Below are positions 17,239 to 27,389 of a DNA stretch of 64,000 nucleotides, piece after piece (positions within the stretch are counted from its first letter, which is position 1; each line of letters starts with the position of its first letter). The stretch lies in NCBI GenBank assembly GCA_001314865.1, contig LJZR01000020.1:39410-103409 (forward strand). Reading direction: 5' to 3'. The translations under genes were made by a program, and so were the position numbers. A model generated the notes under the pieces. It had not been told where the DNA came from. It ran no database searches and was given only the letters and a program-made list of their open reading frames with translations. Source of the DNA: Phormidesmis priestleyi Ana. GTDB lineage: Bacteria > Cyanobacteriota > Cyanobacteriia > Phormidesmidales > Phormidesmidaceae.

Positions 17239-17403
17239 ATGTACTCAGAACCATTACGAGCAGATTCGCTAAATACTCAGAATCTAAGCAGGGCTAGGTG
17301 CCCCATTTGCAACGACACACTGCTGCTGCACTTCCGAAAAGAATCGCTTTGTTGGCTATGCTTGAGCTGCCATCAAGAGATGCCAGCTTTAGACCGGCTT
17401 TAG
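17239..17403 (+). CDS. 54-residue CxxC zinc-ribbon protein
   Basis: ATG at 17239 to TAG at 17401. The C-terminal half reads ARCPICNDTLLLHFRKES followed by LCWLCLSCHQEMPALDRL. Two Cys pairs (CPIC, and CLSC after LCWL) are spaced like a zinc knuckle. The pattern CPxC-LLxHxR-W-CxxCxQEMP is one I recognise as recurrent in small cyanobacterial proteins. It lies 41 bp behind the other zinc-ribbon gene, same strand. Function unknown. Confidence 0.7.
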   Translation: MYSEPLRADSLNTQNLSRARCPICNDTLLLHFRKESLCWLCLSCHQEMPALDRL

Positions 17404-17449
17404 CGGCGCGTTGATATCTACCCTATGAGATGCTGCATCTCTCTCTGGC

Positions 17450-18574
17450 TCAGCCTGACTGACTGATTAAAGCTGCGATCGCATTGACAACATGCTGCGC
17501 ACTTCCTTGAAGAAAAATAGAGTCCAACGTATCAGGCTTATCTTGGGCAGTGTGATAATGAGGATTGCGAAAGTTTGCTGTATCGCTGACGAGGACGGCA
17601 GGGATGTTTTTGTCCCAAAAAGGGGCGTGGTCACTGCGTAACAGATCGGGAAAAAAGTTAAGCATAGATTGAGGAACAGGCAGAGTCAGCAGCGTAGGCC
17701 CTATCCTTTGGGCGGAGAATGCAAAGGCCCCTAACAAGTCGGCATGATCCGAATCAGTCTGATCCAAATCAGTCTGGTTCAAATCAGTCTGGCCTGTGAG
17801 TCCAAGAACAGCGAGAAAATCGCCTGTATTCGGGAGATTCGGAATAGGTAAGCGAGGCGGATAAGCTTGGCAGCCAGGGTCGTGGCAAGCGTAGCCAATC
17901 ATGTCGAGAATGATTGCGCCTTTAATATCAGCGATATTGCCCGGTTGTTGCGTGAAAGCTAGAGACCCTAAAAGGCCGCTGCCGTCAATCTGACGTTCTT
18001 CCTGATCAAAAAAAACCAGGCGAATGCTCTTAGGCGCAGTTAAGGGGTCAGCAGCAGCGGCTAAAACGTCGCTTTGACTGTCGGCCTGCGTGCTAAAAAT
18101 GCGGGCCGTTTCTAACAATGTGGCGATCGCACTGCCGTTATCATCCGCACCGGGAGAACCGATTTCAGTATCGTAATGTGCACCCAAGACGATGCTGCCA
18201 GCAGTCGGGTCGCTGCCGGGAATATTTGCAACGATATTCACGCCGCTAGCCACACCCGTGAGCCTTTCTTGTTCAATCCCGTAGGCCTGTCGTTCGGCCT
18301 GAATGCCGTAGTCCGCAAGGCGGCTGGTAATATATTGACGGGCCGCTTCTTTGCTAGATGGGCTATTGCGCGGTTGGGGCAATGAGCGGACATGGGCCAT
18401 GAGCGCGCCTGCATCAATGCTTAACCCAGGGGTGGATAAAGAGAAGATGCTGGGCCTAACGGGTTCGCTAGGGGGTGCAAAGGCAGTCAGAATATAGTTG
18501 AGAGGATTGCCCCAGATAATTAGGGTTATTGCGATCGCTGCGATCGTAAAAAAGAGTCCGCCGCTTTTTCTCAT
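17450..18574 (-). CDS. Membrane-anchored M28 family zinc aminopeptidase
   Basis: 374 residues. An N-terminal signal-anchor (FFTIAAIAITLIIWG) precedes an M28 catalytic domain with the metal ligands in order: GAHYDTEIGSPGADDNGSA (His and bridging Asp), FFDQEE (catalytic and metal Glu), LDMIGY, and HYHTAQDKPDTLD. The family removes N-terminal amino acids from peptides; it probably acts on the periplasmic side. A small in-frame repeat, TDLNQTDLDQTDSDH (DNA about 17750-17795), sits in a loop. ATG at 18574. Convergent with the 54-residue gene, 46 bp apart. Confidence 0.9.
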   Translation of the reverse strand: MRKSGGLFFTIAAIAITLIIWGNPLNYILTAFAPPSEPVRPSIFSLSTPGLSIDAGALMAHVRSLPQPRNSPSSKEAARQYITSRLADYGIQAERQAYGIEQERLTGVASGVNIVANIPGSDPTAGSIVLGAHYDTEIGSPGADDNGSAIATLLETARIFSTQADSQSDVLAAAADPLTAPKSIRLVFFDQEERQIDGSGLLGSLAFTQQPGNIADIKGAIILDMIGYACHDPGCQAYPPRLPIPNLPNTGDFLAVLGLTGQTDLNQTDLDQTDSDHADLLGAFAFSAQRIGPTLLTLPVPQSMLNFFPDLLRSDHAPFWDKNIPAVLVSDTANFRNPHYHTAQDKPDTLDSIFLQGSAQHVVNAIAALISQSG

Positions 18575-18659
18575 GCCTTGCTGGTGTAGCTAATAGCCTG
18601 AATCTAATGAATCCGAATCTGTTAAAAACAGAAAGAGTCCTTAATAGAAATAGTACTTA

Positions 18660-18696
18660 AAAAAAATAGCAGGCCACCGAGAAAAGGTAGCCTGCC
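18660..18696 (-). terminator. Rho-independent terminator
   Basis: Stem GCAGGC(C)ACC / GGT(A)GCCTGC with loop GAGAAAA. Read on the minus strand it is followed by TATTTTTTT. It lies downstream of the minus-strand gene 18789-19103. Confidence 0.75.
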
Positions 18697-18788
18697 AAAA
18701 AAGGAATATCAAAACGCCAGAAATCAGATGAACCATACAAGCTGGAATTTAAACAAGCTGAACTTAAAAAGCTGAACCGTTAGAAGGC

Positions 18789-19103
18789 TTAGATCATTCT
18801 GTCGTCTAGCTCGGGGCTACTTTCTTTTTGAAGCAGTTTAGAGAGTTGGCCTCGAATATCAGCCAGCTGGGGATTATTCATCTTGGGCACTACGACCAAA
18901 CGCACTTCGATTTCTGAAACATTGTCGATCCGAGTAGTCTTTTCCCAAATCTTACGCTCCGACTCAGATTCAGACTCATACCGAAATGTGAGGACATTGT
19001 CTCCCACTTCTAAAATCTCAACATTTTTGAACCAGCCTTGACTGCTTTGGATGTAAAGCCAAACACCGGGCTTGCCAACCAATTCCTTAAGCTTGCCTTC
19101 CAT
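18789..19103 (-). CDS. Conserved hypothetical protein
   Basis: 104 residues, all in one predicted soluble domain: GKLKELVGKPGVWLYIQSSQ, GWFKNVEILEVGDNVLTFRYE, then charged strands (RIDNVSEIEVRLVV) and a C-terminal helix (QLADIRGQLSKLLQKE). The beta-strand alternation suggests a small barrel. I do not recognise the family. The coding is convincing: an ATG, no overlapping ORF on the other strand, and its own terminator downstream. Divergent from glpD across 315 bp. Confidence 0.6.
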   Translation of the reverse strand: MEGKLKELVGKPGVWLYIQSSQGWFKNVEILEVGDNVLTFRYESESESERKIWEKTTRIDNVSEIEVRLVVVPKMNNPQLADIRGQLSKLLQKESSPELDDRMI

Positions 19104-19418
19104 TTACCCTAGCCCCAACCCGATACTACGAAATCTAAGAGCGAGTCAATCAAAAAGCGACATCTTGCTAAAGACGCATCTTGATGACTCACAATCTTAA
19201 ATTATTATTTAATAATCTTACCATTCTGAGAAGTTTTGTCTCTAGTCGTTAACTAAAATATTAAAAAAATATGTACAAAACACTCTCAAAGAGCATGTTG
19301 ATATATCTTTCCCGCCCCTTTTAGCTTTTCAACTCGAAGAAAAATAATAGTCTTTGTGTACAACGCTATGGGGCCGGTATTGGTTAGGATGTCGTCGTAG
19401 CTAGCCCCTTTGTTGAAA

Positions 19419-21269
19419 ATGCCTCTCCCGTCTACTTCGCCGTCCACTTCACAGGCTTCTTTGGATCAAACCGCTGCTAATCCAAAGGCAACTGCTCTTA
19501 GCCAGTCAGTTCGTGATTTTTCGGCGGTGGATGGTACAGCCTATGACCTCATTGTGATTGGAGGCGGTATCAATGGTGCGGCAACAGCCAGGGACGGTGC
19601 TTTGCGAGGGCTTAAGACCATTTTGATCGAAAAGGATGACTTTGCTGGCGGTACGACTAGCTGGTCATCGCGGCTAGTACATGGTGGGTTGCGGTATTTA
19701 GAATATTTTGAATTTAATTTAGTCCGTGAGTCACTCGCCGAGCGGGAAATACTGCTTAAAAGTGCGCCCCATTTAGTCCATCCGCTTCAGCTGACGATCC
19801 CGATTTATCAACAGGGCTCGCGAAGCTATTGGGAAATTTGGGCGGGGATGATTCTGTACGACATTCTTAGCTTTGATAAAACTCTGCTCAACCATCGAAT
19901 GCTACCTAAGGCAAAGCTCAGGCAGCTGTTTCGAGAGATCAACCCTGAAGGTGTGCAGGGTGCGGCGCAGTATTTTGACGGACAGGTGGAGTATGCGGAG
20001 CGACTGTGCCTAGAGATAGTGCTTTCAGCCCAGGCCGCTGGGGCCAACATGCTGAACTATGTACGCGTGAATAAGCTACATCGAAAAGACGACCGGATTA
20101 ATGCTTTAACTTGCGTAGACGAGCTTTCGGGGAAGGCATTTACGATCGCAGCCCATAGCAAAACGGTGGTGGTGAATACGACCGGCCCTTGGGTGGATGA
20201 GGTGTGCGATGAGGGCGTCAGAGATACTGCGCCTGCGCCGATTGGCGATACTCAGCGGATTGGCGGAACCAAAGGCAGCCACATTATCGTGGATGCCTTT
20301 CCTGGTGCGCCCGGTGCGGCGTTTTATGTCGAGGCGCTGAGCGACAATCGACCGTTTTTTATCCTGCCGTTTTTGGGTCGCTACCTCATCGGCACCACTG
20401 ATATTCGTTTTGATGGTGATCTAGATCGGGTGAAGGCGAGCGATGCAGAAATTGACTACCTCCTGAAGGAAACGAACAAGGTGTTTCCAACCGCCGGGCT
20501 AAGTCGTGCATCGGTGAAGTTTACCTATTCGGGGGTGAGGCCTTTGCCTTATGAAGTCGGTAAAAAGCCGGGAGCCGTGACCCGTAATCATGTGCTGTAT
20601 GACCACAGCGAAGAGGGTGTGGTTAACATGGTGTCGCTCATTGGCGGTAAGCTCACAACCCATCGGCGGGTGGGTGAAGAGATGGTGGACTGGGTGTATA
20701 AACGGCGCCAAGAACCCAAGCGGCCCTGCGAGACACGGGTGCAGCCATTGCCAGGGGCAATTTTGCCGACGGATGAGCGAATTGCAGCGGCGACGGCAGC
20801 ATATGGCGATCGCCTGCCTTTAAAGACGCTAGAACATTTGTTTAGGCTGTATGGGGCGCGGGTGTTTAAGCTGCTGAGCCTGATAGATGATGCGCCTGAT
20901 TTGGCTGAGCCAATTGTATTGGGTTTACCAGATGTGAAGGCTCAGGTGGTGTACGCGGTGAAGTGGGAGATGGCCTGTACGGTAGCGGATATTTGCCGGC
21001 GGCGGACGATGCTTTCGCTGCTGGCGAACTATGGCTTGGCGGGGTTGGATGCGATCGCTCAAACGCTCCAAACCCATTGCGGTTGGAGCAAGGCCCACTG
21101 CCAGGACTCCATCGCTCGCTATAAAAAGCTGATGGCCGAAAACTGTATTCCTGACTACGCACTGAGCGATGTGCTAGGCGAGTCGTTTGCAGGCGTATCG
21201 TCTCAGGAGGCTCCTATTGCGGTTGGGCGTTCTGCCGATGAGTCAAAATCTCAGCTTACGCTAGGCTGA
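19419..21269 (+). CDS. glpD: FAD-dependent glycerol-3-phosphate dehydrogenase
   Basis: 616 residues. It oxidises sn-glycerol-3-phosphate to dihydroxyacetone phosphate and passes electrons to quinone at the membrane. The FAD-binding Rossmann motif is at about residue 45 (DLIVIGGGINGAATARDGAL). The DAO-family signature TTSWSSRLVHGGLRYLE and the C-terminal GlpD domain (VYAVKWEMACTVADICRRRT) follow. ATG at 19419 is chosen over TTG at 19410. gpsA, the reductive NAD(P)H enzyme for the same substrate pair, follows on the same strand after 100 bp. Confidence 0.95.
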   Translation: MPLPSTSPSTSQASLDQTAANPKATALSQSVRDFSAVDGTAYDLIVIGGGINGAATARDGALRGLKTILIEKDDFAGGTTSWSSRLVHGGLRYLEYFEFNLVRESLAEREILLKSAPHLVHPLQLTIPIYQQGSRSYWEIWAGMILYDILSFDKTLLNHRMLPKAKLRQLFREINPEGVQGAAQYFDGQVEYAERLCLEIVLSAQAAGANMLNYVRVNKLHRKDDRINALTCVDELSGKAFTIAAHSKTVVVNTTGPWVDEVCDEGVRDTAPAPIGDTQRIGGTKGSHIIVDAFPGAPGAAFYVEALSDNRPFFILPFLGRYLIGTTDIRFDGDLDRVKASDAEIDYLLKETNKVFPTAGLSRASVKFTYSGVRPLPYEVGKKPGAVTRNHVLYDHSEEGVVNMVSLIGGKLTTHRRVGEEMVDWVYKRRQEPKRPCETRVQPLPGAILPTDERIAAATAAYGDRLPLKTLEHLFRLYGARVFKLLSLIDDAPDLAEPIVLGLPDVKAQVVYAVKWEMACTVADICRRRTMLSLLANYGLAGLDAIAQTLQTHCGWSKAHCQDSIARYKKLMAENCIPDYALSDVLGESFAGVSSQEAPIAVGRSADESKSQLTLG

Positions 21270-21369
21270 AGAAGCATTATGTCGCGCTAGCTGAGATTAG
21301 TTAGGGCGATTTGTTACAGCCTGTTGCAACCTGTCGCAACCCTGTCGAAATTTACAAGAGGTCTTCGCC

Positions 21370-22371
21370 ATGCCATCTGCTACTGTTTCTGATCGGTCTT
21401 CTGTCACTGATACTTCTGTCACTGATACAGTCCGGATCACTCAGACGCTGAGCTTAGCAGTGTTGGGCGCGGGTGCTTGGGGCTCGGCGCTCGCTCAACT
21501 CGCTGAGTACAACGGCCATCGCATCTCGGTGTGGTCGCGTCGCAACGGCAACGCATTGGGTGATGTGGTGGCAGGTGCCGATATGATTTTGTCGGCGATT
21601 TCGATGAAAGGCGTAGCGGCGTTGGCCAATCAGCTTAAGGCTTTGTCAATTCCAGAGTCGGTTATTTTAGTGACGGCAACCAAAGGGCTTGATCCACAAA
21701 CGACAAATACGCCTTCTCAAATTTTTCAGTCAGTGTTTCCTAACAATCCAGTAGCCGTGCTGTCAGGCCCTAATCTTTCTAAGGAGATTGATCAGGGTTT
21801 GCCAGCAGCGACGGTGGTGGCCAGTAGCGATCAAGCAGCGGCAGAAAAGGTTCAGACGCTGTTTTCGTCGGATCAGTTTCGGGTGTATACCTGTCCTGAT
21901 CCGTTGGGTGCTGAGCTAGGGGGAACGCTAAAGAACGTCATGGCGATCGCAGTGGGTGTTTGCGATGGCTTAAGCTTGGGGACAAATGCCAAATGTGCTT
22001 TGATGACTCGGGCGCTGCCGGAAGTGATTCGGATTGGGATGCATTTAGGCGCAACTGAGGTCGAAACGTTTTATGGCCTGAGCGGGCTGGGCGATATGCT
22101 GGCAACTTGTAGCAGTAGCCTAAGCCGGAACTATCGAGTTGGCTACGGGCTAGCGCAAGGAAAAACACTGGCTCAAATTTTGCAAGAGTTGGGCGGAACG
22201 GCTGAAGGGGTGAATACGGCAGATGTTTTGATTGCGATCGCCAATCGAGAAGGTATCCCAGTGCCTATTTCACGTCAGGTAGATCGGCTGCTGAAGGGCC
22301 GAATTACACCCCAAGAAGCCCTAGAAGCATTGATGGAAAGAGATCTAAAGCCGGAGGCTTGTGACTTATAG
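21370..22371 (+). CDS. gpsA: NAD(P)H-dependent glycerol-3-phosphate dehydrogenase
   Basis: 333 residues. It reduces dihydroxyacetone phosphate to sn-glycerol-3-phosphate for phospholipid synthesis. The nucleotide-binding motif LAVLGAGAWGSALAQLAEYNG starts at about residue 32. The catalytic Lys lies in the GGTLKNVMAIAVGVCDG region, and LSGPNLSKEI and GLSGLGDMLATC are family signatures. A cyanobacterial-style N-terminal extension of about 28 residues holds an in-frame duplication (SVTDT twice). ATG at 21370. Confidence 0.95.
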   Translation: MPSATVSDRSSVTDTSVTDTVRITQTLSLAVLGAGAWGSALAQLAEYNGHRISVWSRRNGNALGDVVAGADMILSAISMKGVAALANQLKALSIPESVILVTATKGLDPQTTNTPSQIFQSVFPNNPVAVLSGPNLSKEIDQGLPAATVVASSDQAAAEKVQTLFSSDQFRVYTCPDPLGAELGGTLKNVMAIAVGVCDGLSLGTNAKCALMTRALPEVIRIGMHLGATEVETFYGLSGLGDMLATCSSSLSRNYRVGYGLAQGKTLAQILQELGGTAEGVNTADVLIAIANREGIPVPISRQVDRLLKGRITPQEALEALMERDLKPEACDL

Positions 22372-22422
22372 CGCTAGCGGTAATAGCGGTAATCGTAAAA
22401 CAGAGGCGCTTAATCGGCAGTG

Positions 22423-24495
22423 TTAATCAGCAGAGTCTGGGGCGCTACTGTCGGGATTGAATCGAATTTCGTCAGAAAGATTAGGGAGGGGAAGCTCATC
22501 CAACGGATTGGTCGTTACCGGCACTTCAACAGTCACTTCTGGTTCTGTAACTTCCGAATCTATGACTTCCGAATCTATGACTTCCGAATCTATGACTTCT
22601 GGATTGGTTGATGATTGTTCTGATGGCGATCGCGAATCTGCTGGCAAGGGTGAGCTAAGCTGCTGCCAGCGCGTTTGTAAGCGCTCAAAGAAGTTAGGGG
22701 TTTGTGTTTTTAAGAAACCTTCTGTCGATTCTTGAAACTCGTCAAGGGTCTCTTCTATCTGAGCCTCGGTTGATTCTCTCAAGTCCTTTAAGTTCTCTTC
22801 CAAGTCCTCAGAGGTATCTTCTAATGCATTCTCCAAAGACTGTTCTATTGATATGGAAGGTGAATCGATTTGAGGTTCTGTAAGTTCTTTCACAGGCTCT
22901 ATATTTGCAGGTTCAGCTTCTAAAGGCTCCGTTTCTACAGGCTCTGTTTCTACAGGCTCTGTTTCTACAGGCTCCGCTTCTACAGGCTCCGTTTCGTTTA
23001 GTTCCGCTTTAGTCGCGTCTGTCTCTTTCAGTTCTGCTCCAGTCGATTCCACAGATCGCTTGTTCGGTCGGTCTGCCGCAAAGCTGTCAAAGCTGTCAAA
23101 GCTGTTAACGGCTTCTTCGCTAGGGTGTTCTGAGGTGAGCTTGTCCTCGGAGGGAAGAAGTGTAGGGATGTCTGATTCTTGATCTAAAACGATTTTGGAC
23201 GGTGCAGCATCTTCTATTTCTGACGGGATAATGGGATCTTCATTAAGCAAAATGGGTGGTGTGCTTTTAGATTCTGCTGCGGTATCTTCTGCGTTGAGTT
23301 TATCGGTCTTTTCAACGGCATCATTAATTGTTTTAGTTGTGATAGTCGCTTGGCTGTCAGTGGTTTCAGTATCAGTGGCTTCTGGAACTTCTTCTGGAGT
23401 TTTTTCTGAGGCTTCTTCTGGAGTTTTTTCTGGAGTTTTTTCTGGGGCTACTTCTGGAACTTCTGGAACTTCTGGAACTTCAACCGGTGGCTCATAACTA
23501 GGATCTACTATCTGGCCCACTGCTTCAATTGAAAGCTCGCTGCGCGTTAGCTGAGCGAGCGTATCCCGTTGTTCTGGGTCGTAGTTGATTAGTCGAACGG
23601 TGCTATTGAAGGCGTTTTTAATGGGCTCGCCTTGTTCGTCTATTAACGTGATTTGCACCCAGTTTTGTCCTGGCTTAAAGCCTTTGAGGTAAATGGGCTG
23701 CCACTGATCGAAAATAAAGCTTTCACCGTTGATTTGGCAGCGAATTTTCCAGTCTGTAAGGGTGGGGTCGCTCTGAGCGAGGTCGTGCAGCGGTGCGTTG
23801 AGTAAATAAAAGTCGAGGAGAATGGGTTGAGCACCATAGGTGCCTTGAGGCTGAATATAGGCTAGCTGTGGCTGATTGGGATCAGGCGCGTTTGCGCCAG
23901 TATCAGCCAAGATGTGAAAGGTCGTTTGGGCATAGGCGGCTTCGTTTTTAAAGCTTTCACCCCAGGGCTTAACCGCGATCGCGCGAAGGGTATGGGTGCC
24001 GGGAGAGAGGTCGCTGAATTCGATGGGCTCATCTAGGCTGTAAATAGACCGAGCTGGTTGGTCGTCGAGACTAACTTGTAAATGCGGACCAAGATTTAAA
24101 TTTTCATCCTTATATATAGAGAGATCGCGCAGCTTGATAGTGGTGGTAAAGGACGTTGTGCCAATTACCTGGTTTGGCTTGGGATAGTTGATCTCAAGTT
24201 GTGGTTGTTTGCCCGCTGTCAGCTCGTCTAAGTCTGAAAAAATAGCGGGCGGCGCGACTTCACTGATACTGCCATTTAGCCGCCGGACTTCTTTACCCTG
24301 TGGAATATCAGGCAGATCTAGCAGCTGCACTGGCTGAGAACGATTGGCACAGCTAAATAGCAGCAGAGCAACTAGCAAGCTGGCTAGCCCTTTGCTCAAC
24401 TGGCGTATGTTCTGCCTTAACCACACCTTTAGCTGCCTTGTTATCTTCTCTTCGCCAGCCATGACCTTATCCAAATGCTCGTCGTTTCTATTCAT
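22423..24495 (-). CDS. Probable lipoprotein with long low-complexity C-terminus
   Basis: 690 residues. A basic N-terminus and a hydrophobic stretch end in LLLFSCANR; Cys49 fits a lipobox, so membrane anchoring is likely. Residues about 95-330 form two or three beta-rich, Ig-like segments (QVIGTTSFTTTIKLRDL, SPGTHTLRAIAVKPWGE). From about 345 onward the chain is acidic, dominated by Glu, Pro, Thr and Ser, with in-frame repeats: EVP, EKTPE, EPVET, and EVIDS near the C-terminus. I do not recognise the family and expect an exported, extended or adhesive role only as a guess. ATG at 24495. Tail-to-tail with gpsA. Confidence 0.65.
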   Translation of the reverse strand: MNRNDEHLDKVMAGEEKITRQLKVWLRQNIRQLSKGLASLLVALLLFSCANRSQPVQLLDLPDIPQGKEVRRLNGSISEVAPPAIFSDLDELTAGKQPQLEINYPKPNQVIGTTSFTTTIKLRDLSIYKDENLNLGPHLQVSLDDQPARSIYSLDEPIEFSDLSPGTHTLRAIAVKPWGESFKNEAAYAQTTFHILADTGANAPDPNQPQLAYIQPQGTYGAQPILLDFYLLNAPLHDLAQSDPTLTDWKIRCQINGESFIFDQWQPIYLKGFKPGQNWVQITLIDEQGEPIKNAFNSTVRLINYDPEQRDTLAQLTRSELSIEAVGQIVDPSYEPPVEVPEVPEVPEVAPEKTPEKTPEEASEKTPEEVPEATDTETTDSQATITTKTINDAVEKTDKLNAEDTAAESKSTPPILLNEDPIIPSEIEDAAPSKIVLDQESDIPTLLPSEDKLTSEHPSEEAVNSFDSFDSFAADRPNKRSVESTGAELKETDATKAELNETEPVEAEPVETEPVETEPVETEPLEAEPANIEPVKELTEPQIDSPSISIEQSLENALEDTSEDLEENLKDLRESTEAQIEETLDEFQESTEGFLKTQTPNFFERLQTRWQQLSSPLPADSRSPSEQSSTNPEVIDSEVIDSEVIDSEVTEPEVTVEVPVTTNPLDELPLPNLSDEIRFNPDSSAPDSAD

Positions 24496-24548
24496 CCGAT
24501 CATATGGGACGGCTGACCTGGAATGGCGGTTAACTTATATATATCCGC

Positions 24549-24608
24549 ATGTATCCGCAAAACATGTACCCGCAAAACATGTATCCGCAAAACATGTATC
24601 CACAGGCG
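24549..24608. repeat. 15-bp tandem repeat between the lipoprotein gene and psaA
   Basis: Four copies of ATGTATCCGCAAAAC at 24549, 24564, 24579 and 24594; the last is degenerate. The array lies about 50 bp upstream of the lipoprotein start and 490 bp upstream of psaA. Confidence 0.85.
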
Positions 24609-24913
24609 ATATATCTTCAAGATATATATCCGCCAGCAATTTTCAGCCTATCCCGCTGGGTTTGTAAATAAAAAATGAACTGAATAAAATAAAACTTTAC
24701 CAACAGGAATTCATTTCTCAGATTTTTCTGATAGATAATGGCCGTTTTACAGCAGTTTTTGGCGATATACCGCTAAAAGTAGGCGCAAAAATAAAAAGTG
24801 AGAGAATCTATGTCGTTTTGTTAATAAGCTTGTACGCTTCCTTTGTTGCCATGCATGGACGAGCGCGAAAACCTTTTAGAACCAGCATTTTCGCTCGTTG
24901 AAGGTTTGTTAAC

Positions 24914-24948
24914 TTGGCGCTCGGGCGTGTCAGGATCGTGACTATAAT
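24914..24948 (+). promoter_or_regulatory. Candidate psaA-psaB promoter
   Basis: A consensus -10 hexamer TATAAT at 24943-24948 lies 151 bp before the psaA ATG, in a long A/T-rich non-coding region. No well-spaced -35 box is present (TTGGCG is 23 bp upstream), which would fit activator-dependent transcription. I did not find a clear RpaB (HLR1) repeat. The leader of roughly 145 bases ends with a GAGGAGAG ribosome-binding site. Confidence 0.35.
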
Positions 24949-25099
24949 ACGTGAGAACATTCCTGAACCTTGCATGAGTTTGTATAAGAAAGCTCTGTTG
25001 ATGATCTGCCGCTCGCCTTCGAGCCTAAGGTTGTCCAGCGCTCTAGCTCACGCTCGGTAGCAGGCACCGTTCTTTCTCTGTCTAGAGAGGAGAGTCTCC

Positions 25100-27373
25100 A
25101 TGACAACTACCCCGCGCGAGCGGGAGGCTGCCAAAGCCAAGGTTGTGGTTGATAAGAACCCTACCCCCACTTCTTTTGAAAAGTGGGCCAAGCCAGGTCA
25201 TTTTGACCGGACTTTGGCAAGGGGACCCAAAACTACTACCTGGATTTGGAACCTTCACGCTGACGCTCACGACTTCGATAGTCACACCAGTGACCTCGAA
25301 GATATTTCTCGCAAAATCTTTAGTGCTCACTTCGGTCACTTGGCTGTAGTGTTCATCTGGCTGAGCGGCATGTATTTCCATGGCGCTCGTTTTTCAAATT
25401 ACGAAGCTTGGATGGCTAATCCACTCGGCATTAAGCCCAGTGCGCAAGCTGTCTGGCCCGTCTTCGGTCAGGAAATCCTGAACGCAGATGTTGGCGGTGG
25501 CTTCCACGGAATTCAAATCACTTCTGGTCTGTTCCAGATGTGGCGGGGTTCCGGTATTACTAACTCGACTCAGCTGTATGCAACGGCGATTGGTGGCTTG
25601 GTAATGGCTGCTTTGATGCTGTTTGCTGGTTGGTTTCACTACCACAAGCGCGCTCCTAAGCTGGAGTGGTTCCAGAATGTGGAGTCGATGCTGAACCACC
25701 ACTTGGCTGTGTTGTTTGGTTTGGGATCTTTGGGCTGGGCAGGTCACCTGATTCATGTCTCTGCTCCAATTAACAAGCTGCTAGATGCAGGTGTTGCTCC
25801 TAAAGATATTCCCTTGCCGCATGAGTTCTTGCTTGACAAGGCTTTCATGGCTGAGCTGTACCCTGGTTTTGCAGAGGGTTTGAAGCCCTTCTTCACGCTG
25901 AACTGGGCCGTCTATTCAGACTTCCTGACCTTCAAAGGTGGCCTCAACCCAGTGACGGGTGGCCTGTGGATGACTGATATTGCTCACCATCATGTTGCGA
26001 TCGCTGTGATGTTCCTAGTGGCAGGTCATATGTACCGCACTAATTGGGGCATCGGTCACAGCATGAAGCAAATTTTGGATGGTCATAAAGGCGATCCGCT
26101 TTTGTTTGGTGGCGAAGGCCATGTCGGCATGTATGAGTTCTTGATTGAATCTTGGCATGCACAGCTCGCGATTAACCTCGCGCTGGCTGGCTCGGTCACA
26201 ATCATTGTGGCTCAGCATATGTATGCGATGCCTCCTTATCCTTACCTGGCTACTGATTACGCGACTCAACTGTCGCTATTCACCCACCACATGTGGATCG
26301 GTGGCTTCTTGGTAGTAGGTGCAGGTGCGCATGGTGCGATCGCACTCATTCGTGACTATGATCCGGCCAAGCATGTTAACAACGTGCTAGACCGTGTATT
26401 GCGCGTTCGCGACGCTATTATTTCCCACCTTAACTGGGTCTGTATTTTCCTGGGCTTCCATAGCTTTGGTCTATATATTCACAATGACACCATGCAAGCT
26501 TTGGGTCGCCCTCAGGACATGTTCTCTGACACAGCGATTCAGCTTCAGCCCATCTTTGCTCAGTGGATTCAAGGTCTTCACACGGCAGCAGTGGCAGCTT
26601 CGGGCACCGCGCCTAATGCTTTGGCCCCTGCTAGCTACGCATTCGGCGGCGACGTCGTAGCCGTCGGCGGCAAAGTTGCGATGATGCCTATCACCTTGGG
26701 CACCGCTGACTTCATGGTTCACCATATCCATGCGTTCACAATTCATGTGACCGTTCTCATCCTGCTTAAGGGTGTGCTGTACTCTCGGAACTCTCGCCTT
26801 ATCCCTGATAAGAGTGAGTTGGGCTTCCGATTCCCTTGCGATGGCCCCGGTCGTGGCGGCACCTGCCAAGTATCTGCTTGGGATCATGTGTTCCTCGGTC
26901 TGTTCTGGATGTACAACGCCATCTCGATTGTGATTTTCCACTTCAGCTGGAAAATGCAGTCAGATGTGTGGGGAACGGTGTCAGACAATGGCACGGTCTC
27001 CCATATCACCGGCGGCAACTTTGCTGCTAGTGCAATCACCATTAACGGTTGGCTGCGCGACTTCCTTTGGGCGCAAGCTTCTCAGGTCATCAATACCTAT
27101 GGTTCGGCTCTGTCGGCTTACGGTCTGTTGTTCTTGGGTGCCCACTTCGTTTGGGCCTTCAGCCTCATGTTCCTCTTTAGTGGCCGTGGCTACTGGCAGG
27201 AGCTTATTGAGTCTATTGTTTGGGCTCATAACAAGCTGAAAGTGGCTCCGGCAATTCAGCCTCGCGCACTGAGTATTACTCAGGGCCGTGCGGTTGGCGT
27301 AGCTCACTACCTTCTAGGCGGAATTGCCACCACATGGGCATTCTTCCTGGCTCGAATGATATCAGTAGGTTAA
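25100..27373 (+). CDS. psaA: Photosystem I P700 chlorophyll a apoprotein A1
   Basis: 757 residues, the normal length. With PsaB it forms the reaction-centre heterodimer that binds P700, the A0/A1 cofactors, the FX iron-sulfur cluster and most antenna chlorophylls in the thylakoid. The FX ligand loop [12 protein letters not shown] (two Cys) is near residue 580, followed by [17 protein letters not shown]. Many His residues in the helices ([28 protein letters not shown]) are chlorophyll ligands. ATG at 25100 is preceded by GAGGAGAG. psaB starts 16 bp after the stop. Confidence 0.99.
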   Translation: MTTTPREREAAKAKVVVDKNPTPTSFEKWAKPGHFDRTLARGPKTTTWIWNLHADAHDFDSHTSDLEDISRKIFSAHFGHLAVVFIWLSGMYFHGARFSNYEAWMANPLGIKPSAQAVWPVFGQEILNADVGGGFHGIQITSGLFQMWRGSGITNSTQLYATAIGGLVMAALMLFAGWFHYHKRAPKLEWFQNVESMLNHHLAVLFGLGSLGWAGHLIHVSAPINKLLDAGVAPKDIPLPHEFLLDKAFMAELYPGFAEGLKPFFTLNWAVYSDFLTFKGGLNPVTGGLWMTDIAHHHVAIAVMFLVAGHMYRTNWGIGHSMKQILDGHKGDPLLFGGEGHVGMYEFLIESWHAQLAINLALAGSVTIIVAQHMYAMPPYPYLATDYATQLSLFTHHMWIGGFLVVGAGAHGAIALIRDYDPAKHVNNVLDRVLRVRDAIISHLNWVCIFLGFHSFGLYIHNDTMQALGRPQDMFSDTAIQLQPIFAQWIQGLHTAAVAASGTAPNALAPASYAFGGDVVAVGGKVAMMPITLGTADFMVHHIHAFTIHVTVLILLKGVLYSRNSRLIPDKSELGFRFPCDGPGRGGTCQVSAWDHVFLGLFWMYNAISIVIFHFSWKMQSDVWGTVSDNGTVSHITGGNFAASAITINGWLRDFLWAQASQVINTYGSALSAYGLLFLGAHFVWAFSLMFLFSGRGYWQELIESIVWAHNKLKVAPAIQPRALSITQGRAVGVAHYLLGGIATTWAFFLARMISVG

Positions 27374-27389
27374 GGAGAGCTGAAAAAGA

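Noticed and set aside
23195..23497. Ser-rich 100-codon plus-strand frame
   Set aside because: Shadow of the repetitive lipoprotein gene.
26471..26941. 156-codon minus-strand frame
   Set aside because: Antisense shadow of psaA with no family features.
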